A stretch of DNA of 64,000 nucleotides from JALHTG01 sp964528315 (lineage in GTDB: Archaea > Thermoproteota > Bathyarchaeia > 40CM-2-53-6 > JALHTG01): positions 1-64,000 of the forward strand of contig CAZGRO010000001.1 in assembly GCA_964528315.1 (NCBI GenBank), written 5' to 3'. The notes beneath the pieces were generated by a model. It was not told the origin of the DNA, did no database searches, and worked only from the letters and a program-made list of their open reading frames with translations. The translations under genes were made by a program, and so were the position numbers. Shown one piece after another: positions 24,600 to 33,548 of this stretch (position 1 is the first letter of the stretch; each line of letters begins with the position of its first letter).

Positions 24600-25260
24600 G
24601 TAGAAGGAGAAAAAGGAATTCATCGTCAATAGCCAACAGGCCGACAGTATCTTCCGACAAGCCTTGAAGCGACCCTCCGCCGGAAGAAATCTTGATCTTT
24701 CAAATCCTGCACATCCGGATCAGGAGTGCAGAGCAAGCCCACATTGAACACGCAGGCTTGCTCCAAAACGAGAATTGGATCCCGTTTATGAGGAAACGAG
24801 ACACTAAGGAACTTAGCAAGGCCGTGAGTAGGGCAATAGAGGCAAACAGGTCGCTCCGTGCAAGCGAGATGAGTGAGCAGACGAAACTGTTGAGTCTTGG
24901 TTGAACAGATGGCAAATGAACGCGTTCAGATCTGAAGGATCATCTCGAAGGCCTAGGTTGGAGTTCTGTTTTTCAAGAACAGAGAGCCAACTTCCATGAT
25001 TACACCTGATCTTACAGCACACGATCCGTGCTTTTTGGCACCAACACCTAGCCTTCTATGGCGAGAAATGGTAGTCTAGACCCTTCAGCTTCGTCTGGCG
25101 TAACACCGCGTTGTGGGGGTGACGAATTTCTCAGGATGTGGACCCGACCATGAGCCGCCCGAACCCCACTGGGCTCGGGCGAACCGTGTTTTCGGAAATT
25201 TGGAGTGTGGCTGATTCCTCCAATAAATCGGAGGGGCCAGCAAGCTCGATCTCACAGAAT

Positions 25261-25680
25261 TCACGCAGTGTACCTTGTGGGCGAGGGTTTCTGCGCGTCT
25301 TGCCCTGGGGGAGGCAGTGGAGGTAGTGGAGGAGGAACGCCAAGGGTCTTAGAGATCAGTATCGCCTCGGCTATAGCCGCAGATGAGATCGCCTGGATCA
25401 CAGGGATTGGAGGTTTCTGCTGCTTGTGTTCCTCGACCATCTGCGTGATTTCCTTGGGCTCCCCGGCAACGTGAGCCTTTCCTCTTATGTTGATCTGAGC
25501 GATGGAGGGCACATAGCTGACGGTGAACAAGAAGAGAGCCTCGATGCTTTGCTCGGACTTTTGGTCGAAGCTGACTAGGTTTATGTTCACCCCGATCTGG
25601 ACTTGAGAAGGGAGCGGTCGGTCAATCTCCCACAGTCTTTCTGCAGATATGGTCGTCACGAAGACGTTGATACCTACCAT
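25261..25680 (-). CDS. Small beta-rich protein with proline-rich tail, possibly SecB-like
   Basis: 139 residues. The first 100 form alternating strands (VQIGVNINLVSFD, ALFLFTVSYVPSIAQINIRG) whose pattern recalls archaeal SecB-like chaperone domains; this is a weak resemblance. The C-terminus is a proline-rich stretch (PPPLPPLPPPG). It follows the secreted phospholipase/nuclease-like gene by 19 bases, so the two are probably co-transcribed. The function is not established. Confidence 0.6.
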   Translation of the reverse strand: MVGINVFVTTISAERLWEIDRPLPSQVQIGVNINLVSFDQKSEQSIEALFLFTVSYVPSIAQINIRGKAHVAGEPKEITQMVEEHKQQKPPIPVIQAISSAAIAEAILISKTLGVPPPLPPLPPPGQDAQKPSPTRYTA

Positions 25681-25699
25681 GGAGGGTTATCTCACGCAG

Positions 25700-26917
25700 C
25701 TACCTGACCCGCCTTCTCCTTAAATAGACTACTGCAGTTACGCCGGTGCCCGCAGTAGCCACCAATATGGCAATGAGGGCCTGAACCATTTGGAGAGATA
25801 TGCCTTTGACCTTTATAGAGAGATTTATGCGCGTGGGCTGGAACCCAGGTTTCTCTGCAGTTATGGCAAGATTCACATACCTTCCCTTCAGTTCAGCAAG
25901 CATTTCCTTGGGCAAGGTCATGCCGTACCTGCCGAGAGGCTCAGGAACATACGGAAAGCCATACGTGGGAAGAGGCTGATTGTTGATCGCTGCCTGCACG
26001 GTTGCTGGGGTCCGAATGCCAAGTCGATCTGCGACTACTAGCTGAATAGTGGCCTCCTTGTCGGGGCTGAGTTCTTGGGGCGTCTCAGCCAGTTTGATAC
26101 TGAGATCGTTAGGTTCATCGATCCCCGGGGCAGACATCTCACTTCTAAGTATGATCGAATACCACACTCTGGCAACCGCCACAATCGCGCAGTTTGTGCG
26201 ATTCTCGACGATACGTGTCAGCTCATTACTCCAGGTTTTTTCTTCGTCGATCAGGGTTCGGTTTATCCTCTCAAGAAATGAGTAGCTTTGTCTTGCTACC
26301 TGAAAACAGAAAAGTGTGATGTTGTGAATGGGCTCGATATTAGCCAAATCTCCCCTCTCTACGACCCTGAACTCACTGAAATGTACCTGAAGTGACTCAT
26401 CTAGAACTGGGTGCAATGGTGTGCCTCCCTTCGCCCTTGGATTGTAGTCCTTCGTGGCGTGGTACGGCTGGTGCAGATCAGCAAGGTAATGTGACACCCT
26501 GCCGAACAGGTAGAGAGCTTTGTTCCAGTCAGACGCTCTGAGCGCTTGGACCGCATCCTCAGCGAACTTCCCCGTCTCGTGCGGCAATGTCCCAGTCTCA
26601 GGCCTTCCTGGGTCCCAAATCTCAAGGTCGATAAAGTGTCGGTAGTCCTCTTGAGCGTCAAGGTGCTTGTATATACGATCCGGGTAGATTGATGTTTCAT
26701 TGAGAATTGCTTCATAATAGCTGAGGAAGGATCTCCACCGATCCGGCATAAGACGGATTGCGTTTGATGTTATAATCGTGTGTCCCAGATCCCACCATGC
26801 ATAGACTGGTCTCACGAAGGAGGGTTGAAACAATGTCAACATGAGCACTGATATCTGAAGCACAAGTGCGCATCGAAGTCGTCTCCGAGACACCTCAATC
26901 ACGCCCTTCCCTAGCAT
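25700..26917 (-). CDS. Secreted zinc-dependent phospholipase C / S1-P1 nuclease family protein
   Basis: 405 residues from ATG 26917. A signal peptide ends at VYAWW; the Trp after cleavage is the first metal ligand in this family (WWDLGH). Further ligands: HYRHFID-type His/Asp and HYLADLHQPYHAT (HxxxDxxxPxH). After the enzyme domain comes an Ig-like region, then a C-terminal membrane helix (about 376-397) and RRRRVR, so the enzyme is held outside on the membrane. The family cleaves phosphodiester bonds in lipids or nucleic acids; the substrate is not predictable. Confidence 0.82.
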   Translation of the reverse strand: MLGKGVIEVSRRRLRCALVLQISVLMLTLFQPSFVRPVYAWWDLGHTIITSNAIRLMPDRWRSFLSYYEAILNETSIYPDRIYKHLDAQEDYRHFIDLEIWDPGRPETGTLPHETGKFAEDAVQALRASDWNKALYLFGRVSHYLADLHQPYHATKDYNPRAKGGTPLHPVLDESLQVHFSEFRVVERGDLANIEPIHNITLFCFQVARQSYSFLERINRTLIDEEKTWSNELTRIVENRTNCAIVAVARVWYSIILRSEMSAPGIDEPNDLSIKLAETPQELSPDKEATIQLVVADRLGIRTPATVQAAINNQPLPTYGFPYVPEPLGRYGMTLPKEMLAELKGRYVNLAITAEKPGFQPTRINLSIKVKGISLQMVQALIAILVATAGTGVTAVVYLRRRRVR

Positions 26918-26950
26918 TGATAACGGACACTGTCCCGCCCTGCAAAAATC

Positions 26951-26958
26951 CTTTATAC
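26951..26958 (+). promoter_or_regulatory. TATA box for metallophosphoesterase 1
   Basis: CTTTATAC after an A-rich stretch. The predicted transcript start near 26980 lies about 12 bases before ATG 26992, which is why this start was preferred over an upstream in-frame codon at 26866. Confidence 0.5.
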
Positions 26959-26991
26959 GCCTTTCGACTCGCACAATCCAATGTGGTTCTC

Positions 26992-28755
26992 ATGAGAAGG
27001 GCATTGTGCTGCATCTTCATTCTTGGGCTGTCAACATTCTTGCTGACTGCACCTGTGCCTCTGTGCCAGAAGCCAACTCCCTATTATGCAAGCTACAATG
27101 TGATTTCAAGCAGCAGGGTGCTAATGCCACGCCTCGGAGCACCTGCCATACTCAGGGCAGGAGAACGGCTTGAAGTCTACTTCAGTCCAGAGCATCAACC
27201 ACGTGACGACTGGAGGGTAAGACTAGTGTCACCATTCAGCATGCTTGAGGCTAACGTTGTCAACACTGCTTCTGAGTCTCGGTCAGTTTGGAGACTTACA
27301 GTGGATATTCCAAGGGAAACTGCCCGCGACCTATATGACCTAGTTCTATATCACGATGCTGCGCCAACTCAACTCCTCGTAGAACCGAACAGTGTCTTTG
27401 TTGTGGGAGAAACATTCCCGAAGAGTCTGAGGCTGGCAGTGATATCTGATCTCCACTACGGAGTCGGACCTTACTATGCCCAGACGACAAAGGTTCTACG
27501 ACGGACTTTGTCATCCCTGAGCTCAATAGGCCTCGACTTGATTGTTTGTTGCGGAGACGTTGTGGATGCAACAGGTGAAGAGGCCTCTTTCTTGAATGTT
27601 GCACGCGAGTTCACTAGTCTCAGGATTCCCATACTCTTGGCTGGAGGGAACAATGATCATTACGCTGTTGAGAGAGGTTTTCACCACTGGGAGAAGCATC
27701 TTGCCCCGTCGTACTTCTCACTGGCAGCAGGGAAACACTTTTTCCTTGCATTGAACTCGAGGGGAGGATCAATAGATGATGAACAGCTGGCATGGGCAGA
27801 GAGACAGCTCTCAGCCCAGCCAAAGGACTACGTGAAAGTCATCGTCCTCCACCATCCATACTATTCCGAACCCCACCAGTCTCTGTCCAAGAGAATCCCA
27901 GACATGATCAAGGCGCATGAAATCTCTCTTGTCCTAAGTGGACATACCCACAGAGATAGCGTTCAACTAGCCCCAACACTCACAATCACCACCACATCAC
28001 TCTCCGACTCAGGTCCGGGATACAGGCTCCTTAACCTCACAGAAAGCCGCATCGAATACACAACATCTAGCAGACCCCACGACACAGTCGCTGTCGATTA
28101 CCTACAACGGAATGACCACACTTCAACCGGCTTTGCAGCTACCACAAGAAACAATCTCGAAGAAACCCAACACCTCACTCTAACGTTCCTTCTCAAGAGC
28201 CCAATAGCAGGGACCACCCCCAAAGTGGAAGGCGGCGAACTCACAAGGTTCAGAGCAGCCGTCCAGCCAGATCAGAACGTGTCAACCCAAGTGGAGCTAA
28301 AGCTACCTCCGAGATCGGAGAGGATCGTCAAAACATTCTTCCAAGAAGATTTGACACCTCCTTCGATCACCGCATCGCTCAGAGTGGAAGGCAGGACCGT
28401 AGTTGTCCTAGCATCTGCATCGGACATAGGGTTTGGAGTAGTCAGGCTGACAGTGTACTTCTCGGAAGACAATTCAAGCTGGATAGCTGTTCCTCCAAAG
28501 ATTGCCGAAAGAGTGGAGCAGTACACATTTTCCGCTACAAAACCCAAAATGTATGTAAAGGTGGAGGCAATAGACGCTGCGACTCTCAAAGCCGTGAAGG
28601 TCGAAGCAGTCTCCATAGCTGACCTAGCCCCCAGAAAGTCAGAGCCAACGAGCCCCCAGACAGACATCATCTATGTCACAGGCCTTATTTCCGCCATAGT
28701 AGCGACATTCATCTTCCTACTCAAGCGAAGAAGTCGAAAAGCAAGCGAAGGATGA
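26992..28755 (+). CDS. Membrane-anchored calcineurin-like metallophosphoesterase 1
   Basis: 587 residues: signal peptide (about 1-24), N-terminal Ig-like region, phosphoesterase domain, beta-rich C-terminal region, and one C-terminal membrane helix followed by KRRSRK. Motifs: SDLHYG (DxH), CGDVVD (GDxxD), then GGNNDH where the usual GNHD histidine is Asn (N221), VLHHPYY and SGHTHRD (GHxH). The His to Asn change removes a residue that usually serves as proton donor, so activity may be altered. It is paired with a paralogue 10 bases downstream. Confidence 0.85.
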   Translation: MRRALCCIFILGLSTFLLTAPVPLCQKPTPYYASYNVISSSRVLMPRLGAPAILRAGERLEVYFSPEHQPRDDWRVRLVSPFSMLEANVVNTASESRSVWRLTVDIPRETARDLYDLVLYHDAAPTQLLVEPNSVFVVGETFPKSLRLAVISDLHYGVGPYYAQTTKVLRRTLSSLSSIGLDLIVCCGDVVDATGEEASFLNVAREFTSLRIPILLAGGNNDHYAVERGFHHWEKHLAPSYFSLAAGKHFFLALNSRGGSIDDEQLAWAERQLSAQPKDYVKVIVLHHPYYSEPHQSLSKRIPDMIKAHEISLVLSGHTHRDSVQLAPTLTITTTSLSDSGPGYRLLNLTESRIEYTTSSRPHDTVAVDYLQRNDHTSTGFAATTRNNLEETQHLTLTFLLKSPIAGTTPKVEGGELTRFRAAVQPDQNVSTQVELKLPPRSERIVKTFFQEDLTPPSITASLRVEGRTVVVLASASDIGFGVVRLTVYFSEDNSSWIAVPPKIAERVEQYTFSATKPKMYVKVEAIDAATLKAVKVEAVSIADLAPRKSEPTSPQTDIIYVTGLISAIVATFIFLLKRRSRKASEG

Positions 28756-28765
28756 GGGAAATCGA

Positions 28766-30616
28766 TTGGAAAGGAAGCTCCTAGAAGGCCGAACTGGTCC
28801 AACTGCACCTGCGAGCAGACGAATCAGCCTCAGATCCACCTTGCTAAGCACGTTGCTATTCATCCTGCTCCTGCAGCACTCCATCTTCCTTGAAATAGCC
28901 TTAGGCAGCCCTCAACAAGAAACGCCTGGACCGCAGATCCTTAGCCCCAGAATCGGGTTCCCTGCCTTCTTGGAACAGAATAGCTCGTTCTCAGTAGAGT
29001 TGAGTCGCGCAAAAGAAGACACCTCGGCCTCTTTTTCACTGTTCAACGAACTGGGAAGTCACAGCCTCACGACATCATCTGTCAAAACGGACAAAAATGG
29101 AAAGACATCCTTCCTACTAAAGGTCGACAGAATTCCCGCAGGACTATACAGCCTGAGGATAGTGGGCTCGTTGTCAGGCTCGGATCCGTGGACAAGGACA
29201 GAACCGAACAGCGTCTACATTATGTCAGCGTGGAGATTCCCACTGAGGGTATTCTGGATATCAGACGTTCACATAAACACCAGTCCCGTGAGAATGCAGA
29301 ATTTCAGAGGGATCGTCAGACTGGCCAATTTCCTGAGGCCTGATCTAATGGTTGTGACAGGCGATGTTGTCGATAACCCTAGAGAGGAGTACTATGAATT
29401 GGCTCGCCAGCTAATCTCCACTCTTGAGATGCCAGTCATCTTGGTTGGAGGAAACCATGATCATGCAACGGAGGGCAACTACTTCGAGAGACACCTCGCA
29501 CCCTGGAACGGCAGTGTAGATATTGGACCGATTCACATCACAACTCTGGATACAGGATCAGGAAGCATAGATGGTACCCTCGATGAGAAGCAACTCGCTT
29601 GGTTGGACAGAGATCTGAATGAGCATCCAGGTGCGAAGTACAAGGTGATCATGTTCCATCACCCCATGTTCAATGCTAACAATCCAAGGAATGAGACTGT
29701 GCACAAGATCTACGAAATATGCTCGCGGCGTGGTGTGAACCTCATCCTGAATGGACACATGCATCGAGACATTGTCTTCCGCGGACCGGTCCTAACGCTT
29801 GTGAATCCGAATGGGTATGAGGGAGGAAGACCCTACACAGGCATCAGAATCCTGAACTTCACCGATCACGGCATTGAGTGGAAATATGCCGGAGGAGAAA
29901 AACCACTTCCGCTATACGATTTCAAGATATGGGCCTCTCAGCCGAACGATGGCTCAACCTTGGGAATAGTCGTTCGCCTTGCAAATGGCTGGATAACCCC
30001 TGTTCATGGCGTTCTGAAGCTCAGAATTGGTCATGGGCAAGAGTTGACTGCGCAGGGAGCGACGGTGAGCGAAACAATCCGCCTTGAGAAATATCTTGTC
30101 GCCCTCTTCAAGATCAGACTAGAACCTAATGAACACAAGGAGATATCGGTCTTTTCCGCTGCTGACAAGACCCCTCCTGTGGTGAGACTGCGAGGCTCGC
30201 CGCTTGTGAGGAGGGGTGCGATGGTGACGATCGTGGACGTGATCTGGGAGATCCGGGATGAGATACTGGGCGTAGACAAAGCAGAAGCGTACTATTCCTT
30301 GGACAACAAAACGTGGCAGAGCATTCCTCTTGAAGAGAACCGACCACAACTGTTCCTGGGGTCGATACAGGTCGATAAGGCAGTCGACAGAATTTTCTTC
30401 TACGCATCCGCATGGGATGTCAAGGGCTTGAAAGCCTCAGCGAAGATTGAGTCACTTCTGCTGGGAGAGGAGAAAGTTCCCGAGCGGGTTAGTCCTTTTC
30501 CGGCCACGGCGTTGGCAGCAATGTTCCTTTGTTTGCTTCTTATCGTGATTGTGATCGCACTGAGACGGCGTTCATCCAAGCTGAGTCCTAATAGCCAGAG
30601 TCTTCTCAGTTTCTGA
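28766..30616 (+). CDS. Membrane-anchored calcineurin-like metallophosphoesterase 2
   Basis: 616 residues, same architecture as its upstream neighbour: signal peptide (after about 20 residues of basic N-terminus), Ig-like domain, phosphoesterase core with SDVHIN, TGDVVD, GGNHDH, FHHPMF and NGHMHRD (full GNHD motif), beta-rich tail, and a C-terminal membrane helix. TTG start at 28766. A tandem duplication followed by divergence of the active site in copy 1 is the simplest reading. Its 3' end overlaps the convergent ABC ATPase gene by 45 bases. Confidence 0.87.
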   Translation: MERKLLEGRTGPTAPASRRISLRSTLLSTLLFILLLQHSIFLEIALGSPQQETPGPQILSPRIGFPAFLEQNSSFSVELSRAKEDTSASFSLFNELGSHSLTTSSVKTDKNGKTSFLLKVDRIPAGLYSLRIVGSLSGSDPWTRTEPNSVYIMSAWRFPLRVFWISDVHINTSPVRMQNFRGIVRLANFLRPDLMVVTGDVVDNPREEYYELARQLISTLEMPVILVGGNHDHATEGNYFERHLAPWNGSVDIGPIHITTLDTGSGSIDGTLDEKQLAWLDRDLNEHPGAKYKVIMFHHPMFNANNPRNETVHKIYEICSRRGVNLILNGHMHRDIVFRGPVLTLVNPNGYEGGRPYTGIRILNFTDHGIEWKYAGGEKPLPLYDFKIWASQPNDGSTLGIVVRLANGWITPVHGVLKLRIGHGQELTAQGATVSETIRLEKYLVALFKIRLEPNEHKEISVFSAADKTPPVVRLRGSPLVRRGAMVTIVDVIWEIRDEILGVDKAEAYYSLDNKTWQSIPLEENRPQLFLGSIQVDKAVDRIFFYASAWDVKGLKASAKIESLLLGEEKVPERVSPFPATALAAMFLCLLLIVIVIALRRRSSKLSPNSQSLLSF

Positions 30617-31654
30617 CCAGAATGTTACCTTCTCGCCGCCGTGGAACTCAATTTCCGGAGGAGTTTCCGCGATGATCATGGTCCCATTCATTCTAGCAAC
30701 GACACGCTGGCTTCTTCCCAAGAAGGCTACGTGAACAACTTCACAGTTGAATTCATTCTTTCCTTGCTTTTGCGTGTTGAAGTTCTCTGGTCGAATGGCA
30801 ACTAGAACCTCATCTCCTTGCTGCGGCGGATTTGCAGGATCGGATGGAACAGCCTCCACAAAACCTCCAATGTCAAGCTGTACGCTGATGATCTTGTCTA
30901 CAATAACTGCCTTTCCCTTCAGAAAGGTGGCTTGGCCAATGAAATCAGCGACAAAAGAGTTCTGTGGCCGAAAATAAATGTCCATCGGTGAGCCTATCTG
31001 CATTACTCTCCCTCTATGCATCACGGCGATTCTGTCAGAAATACTCATAGCTTCTTCCTGGTCATGCGTAACATAGAGCGCTGTAATCTTCAGATCCTGC
31101 TGTATTCTCTTTATCTCGGCCCTCATTTCAAGTCTCAGCTTCGCATCAAGGTTGCTTAATGGTTCATCAAAGAGCAGTACTCTAGGATTGATGACCAGAG
31201 CCCTTGCCACTGCGACTCTTTGCTGCTGTCCTCCGCTCAGTTGATGTGGAGTCCTTTCTTCCAATCCTTCTAGACGAACCATCCTCAATACCTCTTCAAC
31301 GCGCTTCTTGATCTCGGATTGTTTTGTCTTCTTGATTCTGAGTCCAAACGCTATGTTCTCAAATACAGACATGTGAGGCCACAGTGCATAGTTTTGAAAA
31401 ACCATTCCCGTGTTTCTCTTGTAAGCTGGCAGGTTGGTGACATCAGCTCCATCAAACATGATCTTTCCCGAGTCCGGGAGATCAAACCCGGCGATCGCGC
31501 GTAGGAACGTGGTCTTCCCACATCCGCTAGGGCCAAGAAGCGTGTATAGCTCCGCATGGTCCATCGTCAACGAGACATCGTCCAGCGCCACGACCTTCCC
31601 GAATCGCTTGTCAAGCTCGAAGGTTTCGATGCGCATCCTGATCTCACGACTCAT
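30572..31654 (-). CDS. ABC importer ATPase, Fe3+/polyamine/thiamine type
   Basis: 360 residues. Walker A GPSGCGKT, Q-loop, signature LSGGQQQRVAVARALV, Walker B VLLFDEPLSNLD, switch His in VTHDQEE. The C-terminal TOBE domain is typical of FbpC/PotA ATPases. It overlaps the permease stop by four bases. The 3' end overlaps the metallophosphoesterase 2 gene by 45 bases on the opposite strand. Confidence 0.93.
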   Translation of the reverse strand: MSREIRMRIETFELDKRFGKVVALDDVSLTMDHAELYTLLGPSGCGKTTFLRAIAGFDLPDSGKIMFDGADVTNLPAYKRNTGMVFQNYALWPHMSVFENIAFGLRIKKTKQSEIKKRVEEVLRMVRLEGLEERTPHQLSGGQQQRVAVARALVINPRVLLFDEPLSNLDAKLRLEMRAEIKRIQQDLKITALYVTHDQEEAMSISDRIAVMHRGRVMQIGSPMDIYFRPQNSFVADFIGQATFLKGKAVIVDKIISVQLDIGGFVEAVPSDPANPPQQGDEVLVAIRPENFNTQKQGKNEFNCEVVHVAFLGRSQRVVARMNGTMIIAETPPEIEFHGGEKVTFWSETEKTLAIRTQLG

Positions 31655-33534
31655 ATGCCAATAAGTGGCGTCGCTCTCTTTCGCAACAACACATTTGCTC
31701 CCACTATCATAAGGAGCTGCACAATCATAAGCACGACGCCCATGGCGGCAGCTGGGAACATTCCTCCTCCAAGAGCGTAGTATTTCTCATACATCTTGAA
31801 GGTCATTGGAGCTGTTGGAGGGTTGGCGGCTCCGATGACTATGCTTGTGCTTACCTCTGACATCGAGTAGATGAATGACAGCATCGATCCGGCCAAGACG
31901 TTCATGAGAACTAGGGGAATTGTGATCCTGGCAAAGGCCATGGTCCTACTTGCGCCGACACTTACAGCTGCCTCGTCCATCGCCTTGTCAGTTTGCTCTA
32001 GCCCTGAGAATACGGATCTCACAGTGAATGGAAACTTTCTGATAGTATAGGACATAATGAGAAGAGGAGCAGCTGTCGCTATCGGCGATATTGGCGTAGG
32101 CAGGAATATCAGGAATAGACCAGTGGCAACGACGATCCCAGGTATTGCAATCGGCATTGTCACCAAGGTGTCGAGCATAGACATGCCGAATATCCTCTTT
32201 CTTGAGACCAGGTATGCAGCGCTGACACCCAGCAACACTATTATCAATGTCGCCGCCGCTGAGTACAGGACGCTGTTCATCATAGATTGAAAAGTGTACC
32301 TGTCAGCGAAGATCTGCACAAAGTTCGCAAATGTGAAATAGTCGGGAAGGACTCCCTTTCCCCACTGACCGGCAAAAGCCAGCAGTGTTACGCCTACATG
32401 AGGAAGCAATGCCGCGAAGACGACCAAAAAACACAAGAGGTATACGAGAACAGCCGCTACAGAGCCCAATCTTCTGGTTCTAGGCCGCCATATCCCTCCC
32501 TTTGTAAGCATAGCATATCTCCTTAGGCTCACATATTTCCTGATAGCTACAAAAGTGAGAACTGAAAGCGCAAGAAGAAGAAGAGAAAGAGCCGTTGCCT
32601 CTTCAGATATGTAGCCCGCCGGGGTGAACATTCTCTGGAAAGTCTGAAAGGTAAGCACTTTCTGTGCAAGAGTTCCAACAAACACTATCGGCGTTCCGAG
32701 ATCCTCCAAACTGAGGATAAACACCAAAAGAGCCCCAGCCTCCAGGCCGGGGGTTGCGAGGGGCAGCGTCACATTTCTAAAGAGCGTGAAGCCTGACGCC
32801 CCAAGATTTTCAGCCTGCTCCTCCATCGTCGGATCAATGTTGACAATTGCGGTGTAGACGTTCAGAAACACTATTGGATAAAAAAGAAGAATCTGAACGA
32901 ATATCATGGCCGCGAAGTCAGTCAGCTCCACTCTGAAAGGGATCAGATGCAACTGATCGTACAGTATCGCGTTCAGCAGTCCGTCAGCCATGATCATCCT
33001 CTTCAATCCAATGGCGCCTACAAACGGAGTTGAAAGCAAAGGCGCCAACAACGCGATTCTCAAAGGTTCTCTCAGAGGAAAGCTGTAGCGAGCGAATATA
33101 AATGCCAAGCAAAAGCCCACGAGTGAGGACATAACTGTGGTCGCAACAGCAACTGCGATAGAATTAGGAATTACCCCAAAATCATATCCTCTGACTAGTG
33201 CAAGATCCGCACCTACGAACGTTACAAGTGTGCCTCGAACTCCTCCAAAGGAGATGAATGGAAAATCGCTGCTGTACGACAATTGTAGGCCGAAGTAGAA
33301 CGGGTCAGTGAAAATGAAATGAAACCACTTCAAACCAGCTTCCAAAGCTCGGAAAGTAATCGCCACTAGAGGCGCGATCAGAAAGGCCAGGAATACCGCA
33401 ACAACAAGAAAAAGCTGAATCCAGGAAAAGGCATCCATCTGCCACAATATGTCTCGGATGCCGCGTCGCAGATTCAAATCTCTCAGGCGACGAGCCCATG
33501 ATGAAAGGAAACCGATGTGATATTTGAATGTCAT
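31651..33534 (-). CDS. ABC importer permease, fused two-domain (FbpB-like)
   Basis: 627 residues with about 12 membrane helices in two repeats. Each repeat has the EAA loop for ATPase contact (MEEQAENLGASGFTLF in the first, MDEAAVSVGASRTMAF in the second). Fused permeases of this kind serve Fe3+ or thiamine uptake. It lies 14 bases after the solute-binding protein gene. Confidence 0.92.
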   Translation of the reverse strand: MTFKYHIGFLSSWARRLRDLNLRRGIRDILWQMDAFSWIQLFLVVAVFLAFLIAPLVAITFRALEAGLKWFHFIFTDPFYFGLQLSYSSDFPFISFGGVRGTLVTFVGADLALVRGYDFGVIPNSIAVAVATTVMSSLVGFCLAFIFARYSFPLREPLRIALLAPLLSTPFVGAIGLKRMIMADGLLNAILYDQLHLIPFRVELTDFAAMIFVQILLFYPIVFLNVYTAIVNIDPTMEEQAENLGASGFTLFRNVTLPLATPGLEAGALLVFILSLEDLGTPIVFVGTLAQKVLTFQTFQRMFTPAGYISEEATALSLLLLALSVLTFVAIRKYVSLRRYAMLTKGGIWRPRTRRLGSVAAVLVYLLCFLVVFAALLPHVGVTLLAFAGQWGKGVLPDYFTFANFVQIFADRYTFQSMMNSVLYSAAATLIIVLLGVSAAYLVSRKRIFGMSMLDTLVTMPIAIPGIVVATGLFLIFLPTPISPIATAAPLLIMSYTIRKFPFTVRSVFSGLEQTDKAMDEAAVSVGASRTMAFARITIPLVLMNVLAGSMLSFIYSMSEVSTSIVIGAANPPTAPMTFKMYEKYYALGGGMFPAAAMGVVLMIVQLLMIVGANVLLRKRATPLIGI

Positions 33535-33548
33535 CTAGGCCCCATGAT

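Larger units (their letters stand above)
24441..25260. other. Long non-coding stretch with operator repeats
   Basis: About 820 bases. The first 160 carry the three operator-like repeats. From 24600 to 25260 I see no supported gene: a 70-codon plus-strand frame at 24692-24904 has no ribosome-binding site or recognisable motif. It may be decayed or hold an unrecognised small RNA. Confidence 0.45.

Noticed and set aside
24692..24904. Possible small plus-strand gene of 70 codons
   Set aside because: No ribosome-binding site, no recognisable motif; the C-terminal half looks helical but that is not enough to call it.
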